Of a stretch of DNA of 22,263 nucleotides, positions 1-6,884 are shown in pieces. How positions within the stretch are numbered: position 1 is the stretch's first letter; every line of letters starts with the position of its first letter. The notes under the pieces were generated by a model. The model was not told the origin of the DNA, made no database searches, and saw nothing but the letters and a program-made list of their open reading frames with translations. A program made the position numbers and the translations under genes. The stretch comes from CAYLLN01 sp036496265. GTDB taxonomy: Bacteria; Planctomycetota; Planctomycetia; Pirellulales; Pirellulaceae. The stretch is taken from NCBI GenBank assembly GCA_036496265.1, contig DASXLL010000080.1, positions 1 to 22,263 on the forward strand, given 5' to 3'.

Positions 1-1598
1 TCCTCCTACTGATAGCGTTTGCAACCTCGCATGCGAACGCCGCCGACCCCACTCGCCCCAACATCGTCTATATCCTCGCCGACGATCTCGGCTACGGCGA
101 TCTCGGCTGCTACAACCGCGATTCCAAAATCCCCACGCCCAACCTCGACCGCCTCGCCAACGAAGGCATCCGCTTCACCGATGCTCATTCGCCCTCATCC
201 GTCTGCACTCCCACTCGCTATGGTGTGCTGACCGGCCGCTATTGCTGGCGCTCCCGCCTCAAAGCCCAAGTCCTCGGCCCCTGGGGCACAACCCTCATCG
301 AAGAAGGCCGCCTCACCGCCCCGCAACTCCTCCGCAATCACGGCTACGCCACTCACTGCGTCGGCAAGTGGCATTTGGGCTTCGATTGGCCCACGAAAGA
401 CGGCCAGCCCGCCGAAAGCCGCCAAAACGTTCTCAGCAATGTCGATTTCACGAAGCCCATTCCGAACGGTCCCATTACTCGCGGCTTCAGCTCCTACTTC
501 GGTGTCGATCTGCCAAACTTCCCGCCCTATATCTACATCGAGAATGACCACACGCTCGGCATCCCCAGCGTCCCCAACTCCCCCGCCCAAAATCGCCCCG
601 GCCCCATGCTCCCCGGCTGGAACTGGGTCAACGTTCTCCCCGACTGCGCCTCCCGCGCCGTCAAAGTCATCGAAGACGCCGCCATCAAACGTGGGGCAGC
701 CTTCCAGCCTGCCACGAATCCCACCGTTCGGCGCTCTTCTTCCGACCCTGCCCCCTCAGCCCCGAATCCCGAGTCCCGAACCCCTCCTCCCTTCTTCCTC
801 TACTTCCCCCTCACCTCGCCCCACTACCCCGTCGTCCCCGATCCCGAATTCCGCGGCAAAAGCCTCGCCGGTGACTTCGGCGATTTCGTCGTCCAAACCG
901 ACGCCGTCGTCGGCCAAATCCTCGACGCTCTCCAGCGCACCGGCCTGGCCGAAAATACCCTCGTCATCTTCACCAGCGACAACGGCCCCGAAGTCATCGA
1001 AATCAAACCCGGCGCCTACGACCGCCTCAAAGAATACGGCCACGCCAGCATGGGCCAACTCCGCGGCTGCAAGCGCGATCTCTGGGAAGGCGGCCACCGC
1101 GTCCCCTTCATCGCCCGCTGGCCCGGCCAAATCCCCACCGGCGCGACCAGCACCGAAACCATCTGCCACGTCGATTTTCTCGCCACCCTCGCCGCCCTCC
1201 TCGGCACAAAACTGCCCGACGACGCCGGCGAAGACAGCTACAACATCCTCCCCGCGCTCCGCAACGAAAAACCCAAGTTGGGTGAGGGTCTTCCGGCCCC
1301 GCCCATCCGCCCCGCCACCGTCCATCACGCCGCCAGCGGCAAATCCGCCATTCGCCAAGGCGACTGGGTCTTCCTCGACGCCCCCACCGGCGACGACAAC
1401 GGCCCGCCCAATCGCCGCCTCGAACCTCAATGGTTCAAAGACCAACGCGGCTACCAACCCCACAACCACCCCGGCGAGCTCTACAACCTTTCCACCGACC
1501 TCTCCCAACGCCACAACCTCTACGCCGACCATCCCGACAAAGTCCGCGACCTCAAAGCCCTCCTCACCCAATACCAACAACAAGGCAGAAGCCGCTAA
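1..1598 (+). CDS. Secreted arylsulfatase-type sulfatase (5' end cut by window edge)
   Basis: Formylglycine-dependent sulfatase, probably exported and acting on sulfated polysaccharides; the exact substrate cannot be read. The frame is open from position 3, so the start lies before the window. It begins with the end of a signal peptide (LLLIAFATSHANA) followed by the metal-binding strand NIVYILADDLGYGD. The formylglycine motif CTPTR is at 204-218, with the Cys codon at 204-206, so this is a Cys-type enzyme that needs a maturase. GKWHLG (about 363-380), PLTSPH and FTSDNGPE supply the other conserved active-site residues. The protein ends normally at TAA 1596-1598. Oddity: about 30 residues rich in Pro and Ser, starting with the repeat phrase GAAFQPA, sit directly before the conserved strand FFLYFPLTSPH, where relatives have a short loop. 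Family is certain; substrate is not. Confidence 0.95.
   Translation, partial: LLLIAFATSHANAADPTRPNIVYILADDLGYGDLGCYNRDSKIPTPNLDRLANEGIRFTDAHSPSSVCTPTRYGVLTGRYCWRSRLKAQVLGPWGTTLIEEGRLTAPQLLRNHGYATHCVGKWHLGFDWPTKDGQPAESRQNVLSNVDFTKPIPNGPITRGFSSYFGVDLPNFPPYIYIENDHTLGIPSVPNSPAQNRPGPMLPGWNWVNVLPDCASRAVKVIEDAAIKRGAAFQPATNPTVRRSSSDPAPSAPNPESRTPPPFFLYFPLTSPHYPVVPDPEFRGKSLAGDFGDFVVQTDAVVGQILDALQRTGLAENTLVIFTSDNGPEVIEIKPGAYDRLKEYGHASMGQLRGCKRDLWEGGHRVPFIARWPGQIPTGATSTETICHVDFLATLAALLGTKLPDDAGEDSYNILPALRNEKPKLGEGLPAPPIRPATVHHAASGKSAIRQGDWVFLDAPTGDDNGPPNRRLEPQWFKDQRGYQPHNHPGELYNLSTDLSQRHNLYADHPDKVRDLKALLTQYQQQGRSR
691..713 (+). repeat. GTGG-foot hairpin repeat, in frame inside the sulfatase gene
   Basis: Foot GTGG (691-694), left arm GGCAGCCT, loop TCC, right arm AGCCTGCC. 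One arm position mismatches the perfect copy at 1641-1659. It is translated in the sulfatase frame as GAAFQPA. Confidence 0.8.
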
Positions 1599-1602
1599 GC
1601 GC

Positions 1603-1629
1603 TGTAGGGAACGCCCTCCGTGGCGTTCC
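1603..1629 (+). repeat. TGTAG-foot REP-like hairpin, GGAACGCC family
   Basis: TGTAG at 1603-1607 is followed by a perfect 8-bp stem: GGAACGCC (1608-1615), loop CTCCGT, GGCGTTCC (1622-1629). It lies 5 bp after the sulfatase stop codon and is the first of three different hairpins in tandem. No T-run follows, so it does not look like an intrinsic terminator. Confidence 0.85.
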
Positions 1630-1636
1630 GCGCCCC

Positions 1637-1659
1637 GTGGGGCAGGCTTCCAGCCTGCC
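1637..1659 (+). repeat. GTGG-foot hairpin, GGCAGGCT family
   Basis: GTGG (1637-1640) precedes a perfect 8-bp stem, GGCAGGCT (1641-1648) and AGCCTGCC (1652-1659), with loop TCC. Related copies occur at 691, 5465 and 5528, all on the + strand with the same GTGG foot. Confidence 0.85.
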
Positions 1660-1668
1660 ATCGCTATC

Positions 1669-1690
1669 TGTAGGGTGGGCTGTGCCCACC
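1669..1690 (+). repeat. TGTAG-foot REP-like hairpin, GGTGGGC family
   Basis: TGTAG (1669-1673) is followed by GGTGGGC (1674-1680), loop TGT and GCCCACC (1684-1690), a perfect 7-bp stem. Inverted copies lie at 18709, 20947 and 21535 on the - strand. Confidence 0.85.
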
Positions 1691-1723
1691 ACTTTCTGCG
1701 CCTCCGCTCACTGCAGCCATACC

Positions 1724-2482
1724 TTGGAACCAACCAACCCTTACGCCCCGCCCGCCGCCCTCGAAGGCTTCGATCACCCGCCCGAAATCACCAGTCCCTT
1801 CCGCCGTATCATCAATATCGGCTTACGTCTCTATTTCGAAAACTTTCTGCCGGTCGCCGTCATTACGCTGCTCTTCTCGATTCCGTGTGAGCTGTTTCAA
1901 GCCTATATGCAATACTTCGTCATCGACCCGGAAGATTTCCGCGCGCCGATGCGCCTGCAGCAAGCAATTGAGAACTTCGTAGGAATTATCCCCTACGGTG
2001 CCGTTACCGCCCTTCAATTTGCTGCTCTTCGCGGTCAACCAGTTTCGCTGTGGGAGTGCATCGACAAAGGCTTCTCCGCTTGGCCTCGGTTATTTTGGAG
2101 CCGCATTCTCCGCGGCATTTTGCTCATTCTGGCGTTTCTCGCGCTCATCATCCCAGGGTTCTACTACTTCGTCCGTCTGAGCCTGGTCGAGCAAGTCGCC
2201 ATGATTGAGCACCAGAGCGGCCTGAACTGCATCAAACGAGCGCACCAACTTTCCGCGAATCATTTTTGGTTGTTATTCAGCCTGCTCTTTGTCAGTTACG
2301 CGCCGTTTTTAGTCCTGCCCGCCATATTGGTTGCACCTCTGCACATCTTCCCGGAAATCAACCATTGGCTCGTTTACACCGCTATCCTGGTCGTCATCGA
2401 TCTCCTCGTCCAGCTTCCCGCCTCGATCCTCGTCGTCGCCTATCACGATTTTCTTCACGAGGCTCGCGCGGCAACCGGATGA
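1724..2482 (+). CDS. Multi-pass inner-membrane protein of unknown function
   Basis: About 252 residues from a TTG start at 1724. The frame stays open far upstream through the sulfatase shadow and the three hairpins. The TTG is preferred because the protein would then begin (M)EPTNPYAPP, a Pro-rich cytoplasmic head typical of planctomycete membrane proteins; no Shine-Dalgarno site is visible. Five or six hydrophobic segments follow (about residues 41-58, 87-103, 128-150, 180-205 and 215-242). The arrangement of Phe-rich amphipathic helices between them resembles the glycerophosphodiesterase membrane-domain/DUF975-like integral membrane proteins, but I cannot assign a family. It converges with the metalloprotease gene at 2592. 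If the start lay upstream, the hairpin repeats would be translated (VGWAVPT). Confidence 0.75.
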   Translation: MEPTNPYAPPAALEGFDHPPEITSPFRRIINIGLRLYFENFLPVAVITLLFSIPCELFQAYMQYFVIDPEDFRAPMRLQQAIENFVGIIPYGAVTALQFAALRGQPVSLWECIDKGFSAWPRLFWSRILRGILLILAFLALIIPGFYYFVRLSLVEQVAMIEHQSGLNCIKRAHQLSANHFWLLFSLLFVSYAPFLVLPAILVAPLHIFPEINHWLVYTAILVVIDLLVQLPASILVVAYHDFLHEARAATG

Positions 2483-2591
2483 TTCATCTGACGTAACTGT
2501 CCCCGTGTGTTGCAACCTCGGCACTCTATGAATCGCAGCCCCGCAGGACAGGCTGCCAGACCGCCATTGCAACTTCACTTACCGCGACACA

Positions 2592-3596
2592 TCAATTAAT
2601 CCGCGGCGCAACTTTCGCCTGCGAAACGGACCAATCTTCAGGCTTCGTTCCCGTATGCAGAGCCAGGCGACTGGCCCACGGCGCCGCGTTCGCTTCGTCG
2701 AAACTGCTCCCGCCGCCCATCACGTTCGCGCCGCGGCTGGGCGCGGCAAAATTCCCGTAGCACACCTGGCTATTGCTGCCACCTTTATAGAGCGCCGGCA
2801 ACGAGTTGCGGTCCGGGACGTGTTGGTCCAAAAAGATAGCCAGTTGGCAGAGCGGATCGTTGTGGCTCACGCCGACATGCGGCAGCCCCAGCGCGTGGCC
2901 GACTTCGTGGACCACGGTGGAGTAGTTTTTTACCTGGTGCCACGTGCCGGAGTAGTCCTCCGACCATTGCTTGCGGGTCTTTACGTCCAGATCGTCGTAT
3001 TTGCCGGAGTCCGAACGGAAGGCGCCGCTATCCAGTTCGGAATCTTTCAGACCCATTCGCGTTTTCGCGTCCTTCAGGTCCAAGTTCACGACATCGATCG
3101 AGCGGTGCGCGCCAGCCACGGAGCCGACAAGAGCGACATACAAGTGACAATAAAAATTGGGCCGCACGGTTCGGCCGCCCAACTTGACGTCGAGCGCCGA
3201 GAAGCTCGTGGGCGGAATCAACCAGAAGCGGTCGTTCCACTTGAGGCATTCACGGTTGAAATTTTTCGTGAACGCGCTCCATTCGGCCAGTTGCCAGGGA
3301 CGAATCAAGAACATCTTGGGCGGCGTGTCGGCGTCAAACATCGGCATCCGCAGCGACTTGGGCAGAATCTCCGGCAAGATCTTGTTCAAATAAATCTTGA
3401 GCACCAAGGTTAGCGTATGATTTTCCGAGCCATTTTTCAGCAGCAGATAAGAGTCGTAAGCGCCATCATTGCCCGGGCTGCCCGCGTCGAGCATTTCCAA
3501 GGCGACGCCGCTGGCTGCGTCCTTTTTCGTCGCCTTCGGCGTCGTGCCGCTCGCAAACAGAGTGCTGATCCAGTCGGTTTTTACAGCAACAGCCAT
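2592..3596 (-). CDS. Metzincin-type zinc metalloprotease
   Basis: 334 residues. Residues 230-240 read HEVGHALGLPH, the extended zinc-binding motif HEXXHXXGXXH of metzincins: three His ligands and the catalytic Glu231. A Met-turn candidate, NVMGGG, is at 291-296, at a reasonable distance. The first 200 residues show no known domain to me. There is no recognisable N-terminal signal peptide or membrane segment (start MAVAVKTDWISTLFASG), which is unusual for this protease class. It is transcribed divergently from the small membrane gene at 3863, with two hairpin repeats between them. Matrixin/astacin-like subfamily placement is uncertain; protease function is well supported, the substrate is unknown. 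Confidence 0.85.
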   Translation of the reverse strand: MAVAVKTDWISTLFASGTTPKATKKDAASGVALEMLDAGSPGNDGAYDSYLLLKNGSENHTLTLVLKIYLNKILPEILPKSLRMPMFDADTPPKMFLIRPWQLAEWSAFTKNFNRECLKWNDRFWLIPPTSFSALDVKLGGRTVRPNFYCHLYVALVGSVAGAHRSIDVVNLDLKDAKTRMGLKDSELDSGAFRSDSGKYDDLDVKTRKQWSEDYSGTWHQVKNYSTVVHEVGHALGLPHVGVSHNDPLCQLAIFLDQHVPDRNSLPALYKGGSNSQVCYGNFAAPSRGANVMGGGSSFDEANAAPWASRLALHTGTKPEDWSVSQAKVAPRIN

Positions 3597-3729
3597 GGAC
3601 GTTCTCCGCAGCTCTCAGGGTCCAACAGGCGCACATGCTCCGCTATCCGTCATAAGCGTCACCTTTTCCGGAATGTTACAAAAAATGTGGGTGCCTGAAA
3701 ACTCACTCCATTTCGCGCTCGCTCCCCAC

Positions 3730-3754
3730 TGTAGCCATCACGCTCCGCGTGATG
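3730..3754 (+). repeat. TGTAG-foot REP-like hairpin, CATCACGC family
   Basis: TGTAG (3730-3734), one C, then CATCACGC (3736-3743), loop TCC, GCGTGATG (3747-3754): a perfect 8-bp stem. Same foot as the hairpins at 1603 and 1669 but an unrelated stem. It lies in the divergent intergenic region between the metalloprotease and the small membrane gene. Confidence 0.8.
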
Positions 3755-3761
3755 AGCCCAA

Positions 3762-3788
3762 TGTAGGTCGGCGAGGCCCTTCGCCGAC
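3762..3788 (+). repeat. TGTAG-foot REP-like hairpin, GTCGGCGA family
   Basis: TGTAG (3762-3766) followed directly by GTCGGCGA (3767-3774), loop GGCCCT, TCGCCGAC (3781-3788): a perfect 8-bp stem. It sits 7 bp after the preceding hairpin, making a tandem pair on the same strand. Confidence 0.8.
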
Positions 3789-3862
3789 TCGCATCTCCAA
3801 GTTCGCCTCGATGGAGCGATCTGGCGGAGCGTGTCACTGCGCAGCGAGTTAGAATCGGCTAC

Positions 3863-4121
3863 ATGCTCGCAAAACAGCAATTCTCGCTTGGCTATCTGAT
3901 GTTGGAGATATTTTGGGTTGCAGCGGCGCTCGGTTTCTTTCGTGCTGCCTTTAGCCAAAACACCATACCTTACGTAGCAACTTCAGTTTTCTTGTTCATT
4001 GGTGTAACAGCCACCGGGGCGGCAATCGGTGGCTTGTTCGGCCGCATGGCAAACGGTGCTTATTGTGTGTTTGGCTGTGGCGCTGGTCCTGCTTGGTCTT
4101 TTCGCCGTCACCAGCGATTGA
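3863..4121 (+). pseudogene. Small three-helix membrane protein gene with apparent 1-nt frameshift
   Basis: The frame starting at ATG 3863 encodes two hydrophobic segments: LEIFWVAAALGFFRAAF, then a Gly-rich helix ending in GGLFGRM (about residue 62). Beyond residue 65 the open frame, which runs to 4336, loses membrane character and enters Cys/Arg/Ser-rich sequence and a dispersed repeat. In the next frame, 4062-4118 encodes IVCLAVALVLLGLFAVTSD and stops at TGA 4119-4121, a clear third helix. Removing one T near 4060-4061 joins the two into a protein of about 85 residues. This is either a real disruption or a sequencing/assembly error. The 157-residue reading is unlikely to be the native product. 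Function unknown. Confidence 0.7.
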
Positions 4122-4425
4122 CTTCAAAAACTGAATACTGTACAAATGATTCAGGAATTCCCAGCGCTTTCTCTGCGCGCTTACGATTTCGCTCTCCCAA
4201 CTACTCCTTTGCGACCTTTGCTCCCCTTCGCGACCTTTGCGTTAAACACAAAAACCCCTCCCTCAGGGACTGCTCACCCGTTTCCAAAGCTGCTCAAATC
4301 CACAGCGAATCACAGTTGTTTTCCTCGATAAATTAACCGACAGTCCACCACAGCAAAACGCACAACCCCTGCTCACCGGTCCTCGCTCCCAGGTTTCGAT
4401 CCCCTCCCAAGTAGAAAAACCTGTC
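4122..4425. other. Intergenic region with a CTTTGCG tandem repeat
   Basis: This holds the leader of the Tat-exported toroid gene at 4426. The only structure I see is the dispersed CTTTGCG-type repeat at 4206-4254. The upstream frame stays open to 4336 but reads as non-coding. No clear promoter or Shine-Dalgarno site was recognised. Confidence 0.5.
4206..4254 (+). repeat. Dispersed TTTGCGACCTTTGC-type repeat
   Basis: Two near-identical half units, TTTGCGACCTTTGC then TTCGCGACCTTTGCG, followed by GTTAAA and an A-rich tail. A second copy with the same order and tail is at 6794-6838. Both lie on the + strand upstream of genes for exported proteins. Confidence 0.75.
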
Positions 4426-6723
4426 ATGACCAGCCGGCGTCACTTTCTCCAAGCCTCGGCTGCCGCCGCAGCAGCCACCGCCTTCCCCAACGCCGCCCTG
4501 GCACAGAAGTCTCCCCTCTGGATCACAGCGATTGTCAAATACCTCGAATCCCACGCCAAGCCCGACGGCGGCTACGGCTGGGAAGGCCAGGACCACTCCC
4601 ACCTCACCCCCACGTTCGCGATCATCGGCTGCTACCACCTGCTCAGCCTCGATCCGCCCAACATCCCCGCCCTCGCCCAATTCATCCGCACCCATCACCC
4701 CCGCGAGCTCAAAAAGCTCGACCGCATCCAAAAACACTTCGACTGGCAACAAATTCAAGCCCTCGTCTGGCTCGGCGAGGATGTATCAGACTTCAAAGAT
4801 CTCATCACCGGTTGGAAAGAGCCGCGAACCTATCCCAAGCAATACGAGCAGCACGGCTATCCCGTCTTCCAGCAAGAAATCGCTCCCATCCTCTGCCGCC
4901 AGCTCCTGGGCCTACCCGCCGCCGAAACGCCCACCGCCTTCATCGACTACCTCAACTCCCGCCGCCGCAAAAACGGCACTTTCAACAACACTCCCGCCGA
5001 CGACAACGCCGACGGCCATATTCTCAACACCTGGTGGGGCCTCCAAGCCCTCGCGTCAGTCGCTACATCGCCCGACCAATTCGCACCGTACAAAAAGGAA
5101 GCCATCGCCTGGCTTCAAAGCTGCCAAATGCCCTCCGGGGGATTCTGCTACCAACCGCCGACATCCTATTCTCAACAACTTGGTGTAGCGGTCACAACCG
5201 AAGAATCGTCCAGGCTAGAAGCTCGCGTCAATGTCGGGGCTCAAACCTGGGGCATCGGCGGCTGGGACGATGTCGCCTACACCTGGGCCGCCGCCCGCTC
5301 GCTACAAAGGCTCGGTGCCAGGCCCACAGACCTGGCAGCCGGCCTCCATTATATAAACTCGCTCCGCAACTCCGACGACGGCTTCGGCGACCGTCCCGGC
5401 TGGCTCAGCAACCCCCTCGCCACCTACTACGCCCTCGACGCGCTCAAGGCTCTCGGCTACCTAAGTGGGGCAGGCTTCCAGCCTGCCATACCAACCCGAA
5501 GCGTAAGCGAGGGATTAGCATCTAAACGTGGGGCAAGCTTCCAGCCTGCGGTGCCCAATCTGGCCGGCAGCACTCATGCCACGGCGACCTCCCTGCCACC
5601 CGATCTCAAAGTCTTCTCCATCCAGATCGAAGCCCACGGCCAAGGCAGCCCCACCGACGCCGTCGAACTCGCCGACTCACTCGGCATTCATCTCTGGGGT
5701 GCAAAAAATGCCAAGCCCGCTTGGATCGCCCGCGCGCAACAAGTCGCCAACCAGCAAAACGCTTCCGTCAAATTCATAAACGCGAACGAAGGATATGGAA
5801 CTTGGACGGATATTCCTGGACTGGGCACATACAGTCACATGTGCGACACCATCTCGCCAGCCCCGCTCGATTCTCTCTCCGCGCTGGCCGGAGAAAAAAA
5901 CATCTCCTGGCTCGATCTCAAAGATCAATTGTTAAAAAGGCAAAACACAGCCCGCCTGCTCTGGCAATTCGGCGAGAACGAACCGCTCGTCCGCATGCTT
6001 CTCGACGATTCGATCAAAGACAGCTTGCTCTTGAACACCGGCTATGCCGCCATCAGCACCTTCCACTTCGGCAACCCCGATTTCACGAACACCGAACCGT
6101 TCTTGATGCGCTATCGCGGTCAAATCCCCTTCGTCGCCCTGCAAGACGCCCACGGCCCCGAATCCTGGTGGTTCGCCGACATGACCACCGGCTTCCGCAC
6201 CCTCTTTCTCGCCGAGAAACCCACTTGGCAAGGCTGGCTCGACGCTTTGCGCTTTAACCGCGTCGTCGCCGTCCGTCACGACGCTGTCAGCGGCGGCAAA
6301 ACCTGGATGCACGGCTTGCCCGAAGTGATCGAAGTCGTCCGCGAACAATGGAAATCCTGGCAATGGTGGGACAACCCCGCCATCGAGCGCCCCCTCGCCT
6401 CCCTCGTCGCGCTCACACCAAAAGACGACCTCGAAACCGGCCATCCCGACCGCGGCATTGCGCTCCGCGTCCGCCTCGCCCGCGCCAACACCGCCCAAGG
6501 CCTCCCCAAAGAACCCCTCGCCGAATTCGTTAGCCTCGCCGTCGCCGGCCAACCCGTCGAACCCGAGTTGATCGAACGCCGCGGCCCCAATAGTGTTCTC
6601 CAAGACGCCTATCACCTCTATAAGTGGCCCGACGCCCCTCCCGGCCGCCACACCGCCACCGTCACCCTCCGCCGCCCCAACACCGACAAACTTATCCGCC
6701 GCTCCATCACCTTCACCGTCTAA
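4426..6723 (+). CDS. Tat-exported prenyltransferase/squalene-cyclase-repeat protein with unknown C-terminal domain
   Basis: 765 residues. The start is fixed by a twin-arginine leader, MTSRRHFLQASAAAAAATA, ending near ALAQ. Residues about 30-345 form repeats of the alpha/alpha-toroid type (prenyltransferase/squalene-oxidase repeats): DGGYGW, NGTFNN, GGFCYQ, GGWDDVAYTWAA, DGFGDRPGW. No squalene-cyclase DXDD acid motif is evident, so cyclase activity is not supported. Residues about 347-385 are a linker made of dispersed repeats, reading GAGFQPA, then TRSVSEG, then GASFQPA. From about 392 a second globular region begins (VFSIQIEAHGQGSPTDAVEL) with a hydrolase-like feel (FINANEGYGTWTD, HMCDTISP, ALQDAHGPESWW) that I cannot name. 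It ends in a beta-rich tail. The next gene starts 161 bp downstream; the two may share an envelope or extracellular role. Confidence 0.8.
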   Translation: MTSRRHFLQASAAAAAATAFPNAALAQKSPLWITAIVKYLESHAKPDGGYGWEGQDHSHLTPTFAIIGCYHLLSLDPPNIPALAQFIRTHHPRELKKLDRIQKHFDWQQIQALVWLGEDVSDFKDLITGWKEPRTYPKQYEQHGYPVFQQEIAPILCRQLLGLPAAETPTAFIDYLNSRRRKNGTFNNTPADDNADGHILNTWWGLQALASVATSPDQFAPYKKEAIAWLQSCQMPSGGFCYQPPTSYSQQLGVAVTTEESSRLEARVNVGAQTWGIGGWDDVAYTWAAARSLQRLGARPTDLAAGLHYINSLRNSDDGFGDRPGWLSNPLATYYALDALKALGYLSGAGFQPAIPTRSVSEGLASKRGASFQPAVPNLAGSTHATATSLPPDLKVFSIQIEAHGQGSPTDAVELADSLGIHLWGAKNAKPAWIARAQQVANQQNASVKFINANEGYGTWTDIPGLGTYSHMCDTISPAPLDSLSALAGEKNISWLDLKDQLLKRQNTARLLWQFGENEPLVRMLLDDSIKDSLLLNTGYAAISTFHFGNPDFTNTEPFLMRYRGQIPFVALQDAHGPESWWFADMTTGFRTLFLAEKPTWQGWLDALRFNRVVAVRHDAVSGGKTWMHGLPEVIEVVREQWKSWQWWDNPAIERPLASLVALTPKDDLETGHPDRGIALRVRLARANTAQGLPKEPLAEFVSLAVAGQPVEPELIERRGPNSVLQDAYHLYKWPDAPPGRHTATVTLRRPNTDKLIRRSITFTV
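5465..5487 (+). repeat. GTGG-foot hairpin inside the toroid gene
   Basis: GTGG (5465-5468), GGCAGGCT (5469-5476), loop TCC, AGCCTGCC (5480-5487); a perfect stem identical to the copy at 1641. Translated in frame as GAGFQPA. Confidence 0.85.
5493..5514 (+). repeat. Dispersed repeat translated as TRSVSEG
   Basis: The 22-bp unit reads AACCCGAAGCG then TAAGCGAGGGA and recurs exactly at 6731-6752. It carries outer CCC/GGG and inner GC/GC pairing around GTAA, so it could form an imperfect hairpin. Here it is in frame inside the toroid protein. Confidence 0.8.
5528..5550 (+). repeat. Degenerate GTGG-foot hairpin inside the toroid gene
   Basis: GTGG (5528-5531), GGCAAGCT, loop TCC, AGCCTGCG: same family as the copy 63 bp upstream but with two arm mismatches. 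Translated in frame as GASFQPA. Confidence 0.75.
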
Positions 6724-6730
6724 AAACACT

Positions 6731-6752
6731 AACCCGAAGCGTAAGCGAGGGA
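6731..6752 (+). repeat. TRSVSEG-type repeat downstream of the toroid gene
   Basis: Exact second copy of the unit at 5493-5514, same strand, 7 bp after the stop codon of the toroid gene. Confidence 0.8.
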
Positions 6753-6793
6753 CACGTCCGAGCCCCCCTAAACAATTCATCTCCCGCACTCCC

Positions 6794-6838
6794 CCTTTGC
6801 GACCTTTGCTTACTTCGCGGTCTTTGCGTTAAAAACAA
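6794..6838 (+). repeat. Dispersed TTTGCGACCTTTGC-type repeat in the hydrolase leader
   Basis: Second copy of the unit at 4206-4254: the first half matches, the second half reads TTCGCGGTCTTTGCG, followed by the same TTAAA-rich tail. It ends about 46 bp before the ATG of the next gene. Confidence 0.75.
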
Positions 6839-6884
6839 TCCGCTCTCCCAACCAATCACCTCTCCATTGCTTCGATCCCAAACC

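Noticed and set aside
1603..1690. Tandem hairpins as a CRISPR array
   Set aside because: Stems differ in sequence and there are no equal-length unique spacers or cas genes.
439..1890. 483-residue Pro/Ser/Ala-rich open frame on the + strand
   Set aside because: Shadow of the sulfatase gene in another frame; no domain, and composition is typical of out-of-frame C-rich DNA.
2535..2565. Possible degenerate GGCAGGCT-family hairpin
   Set aside because: Similar words (GACAGGCTGCCAG) but the arms do not pair well and there is no foot.
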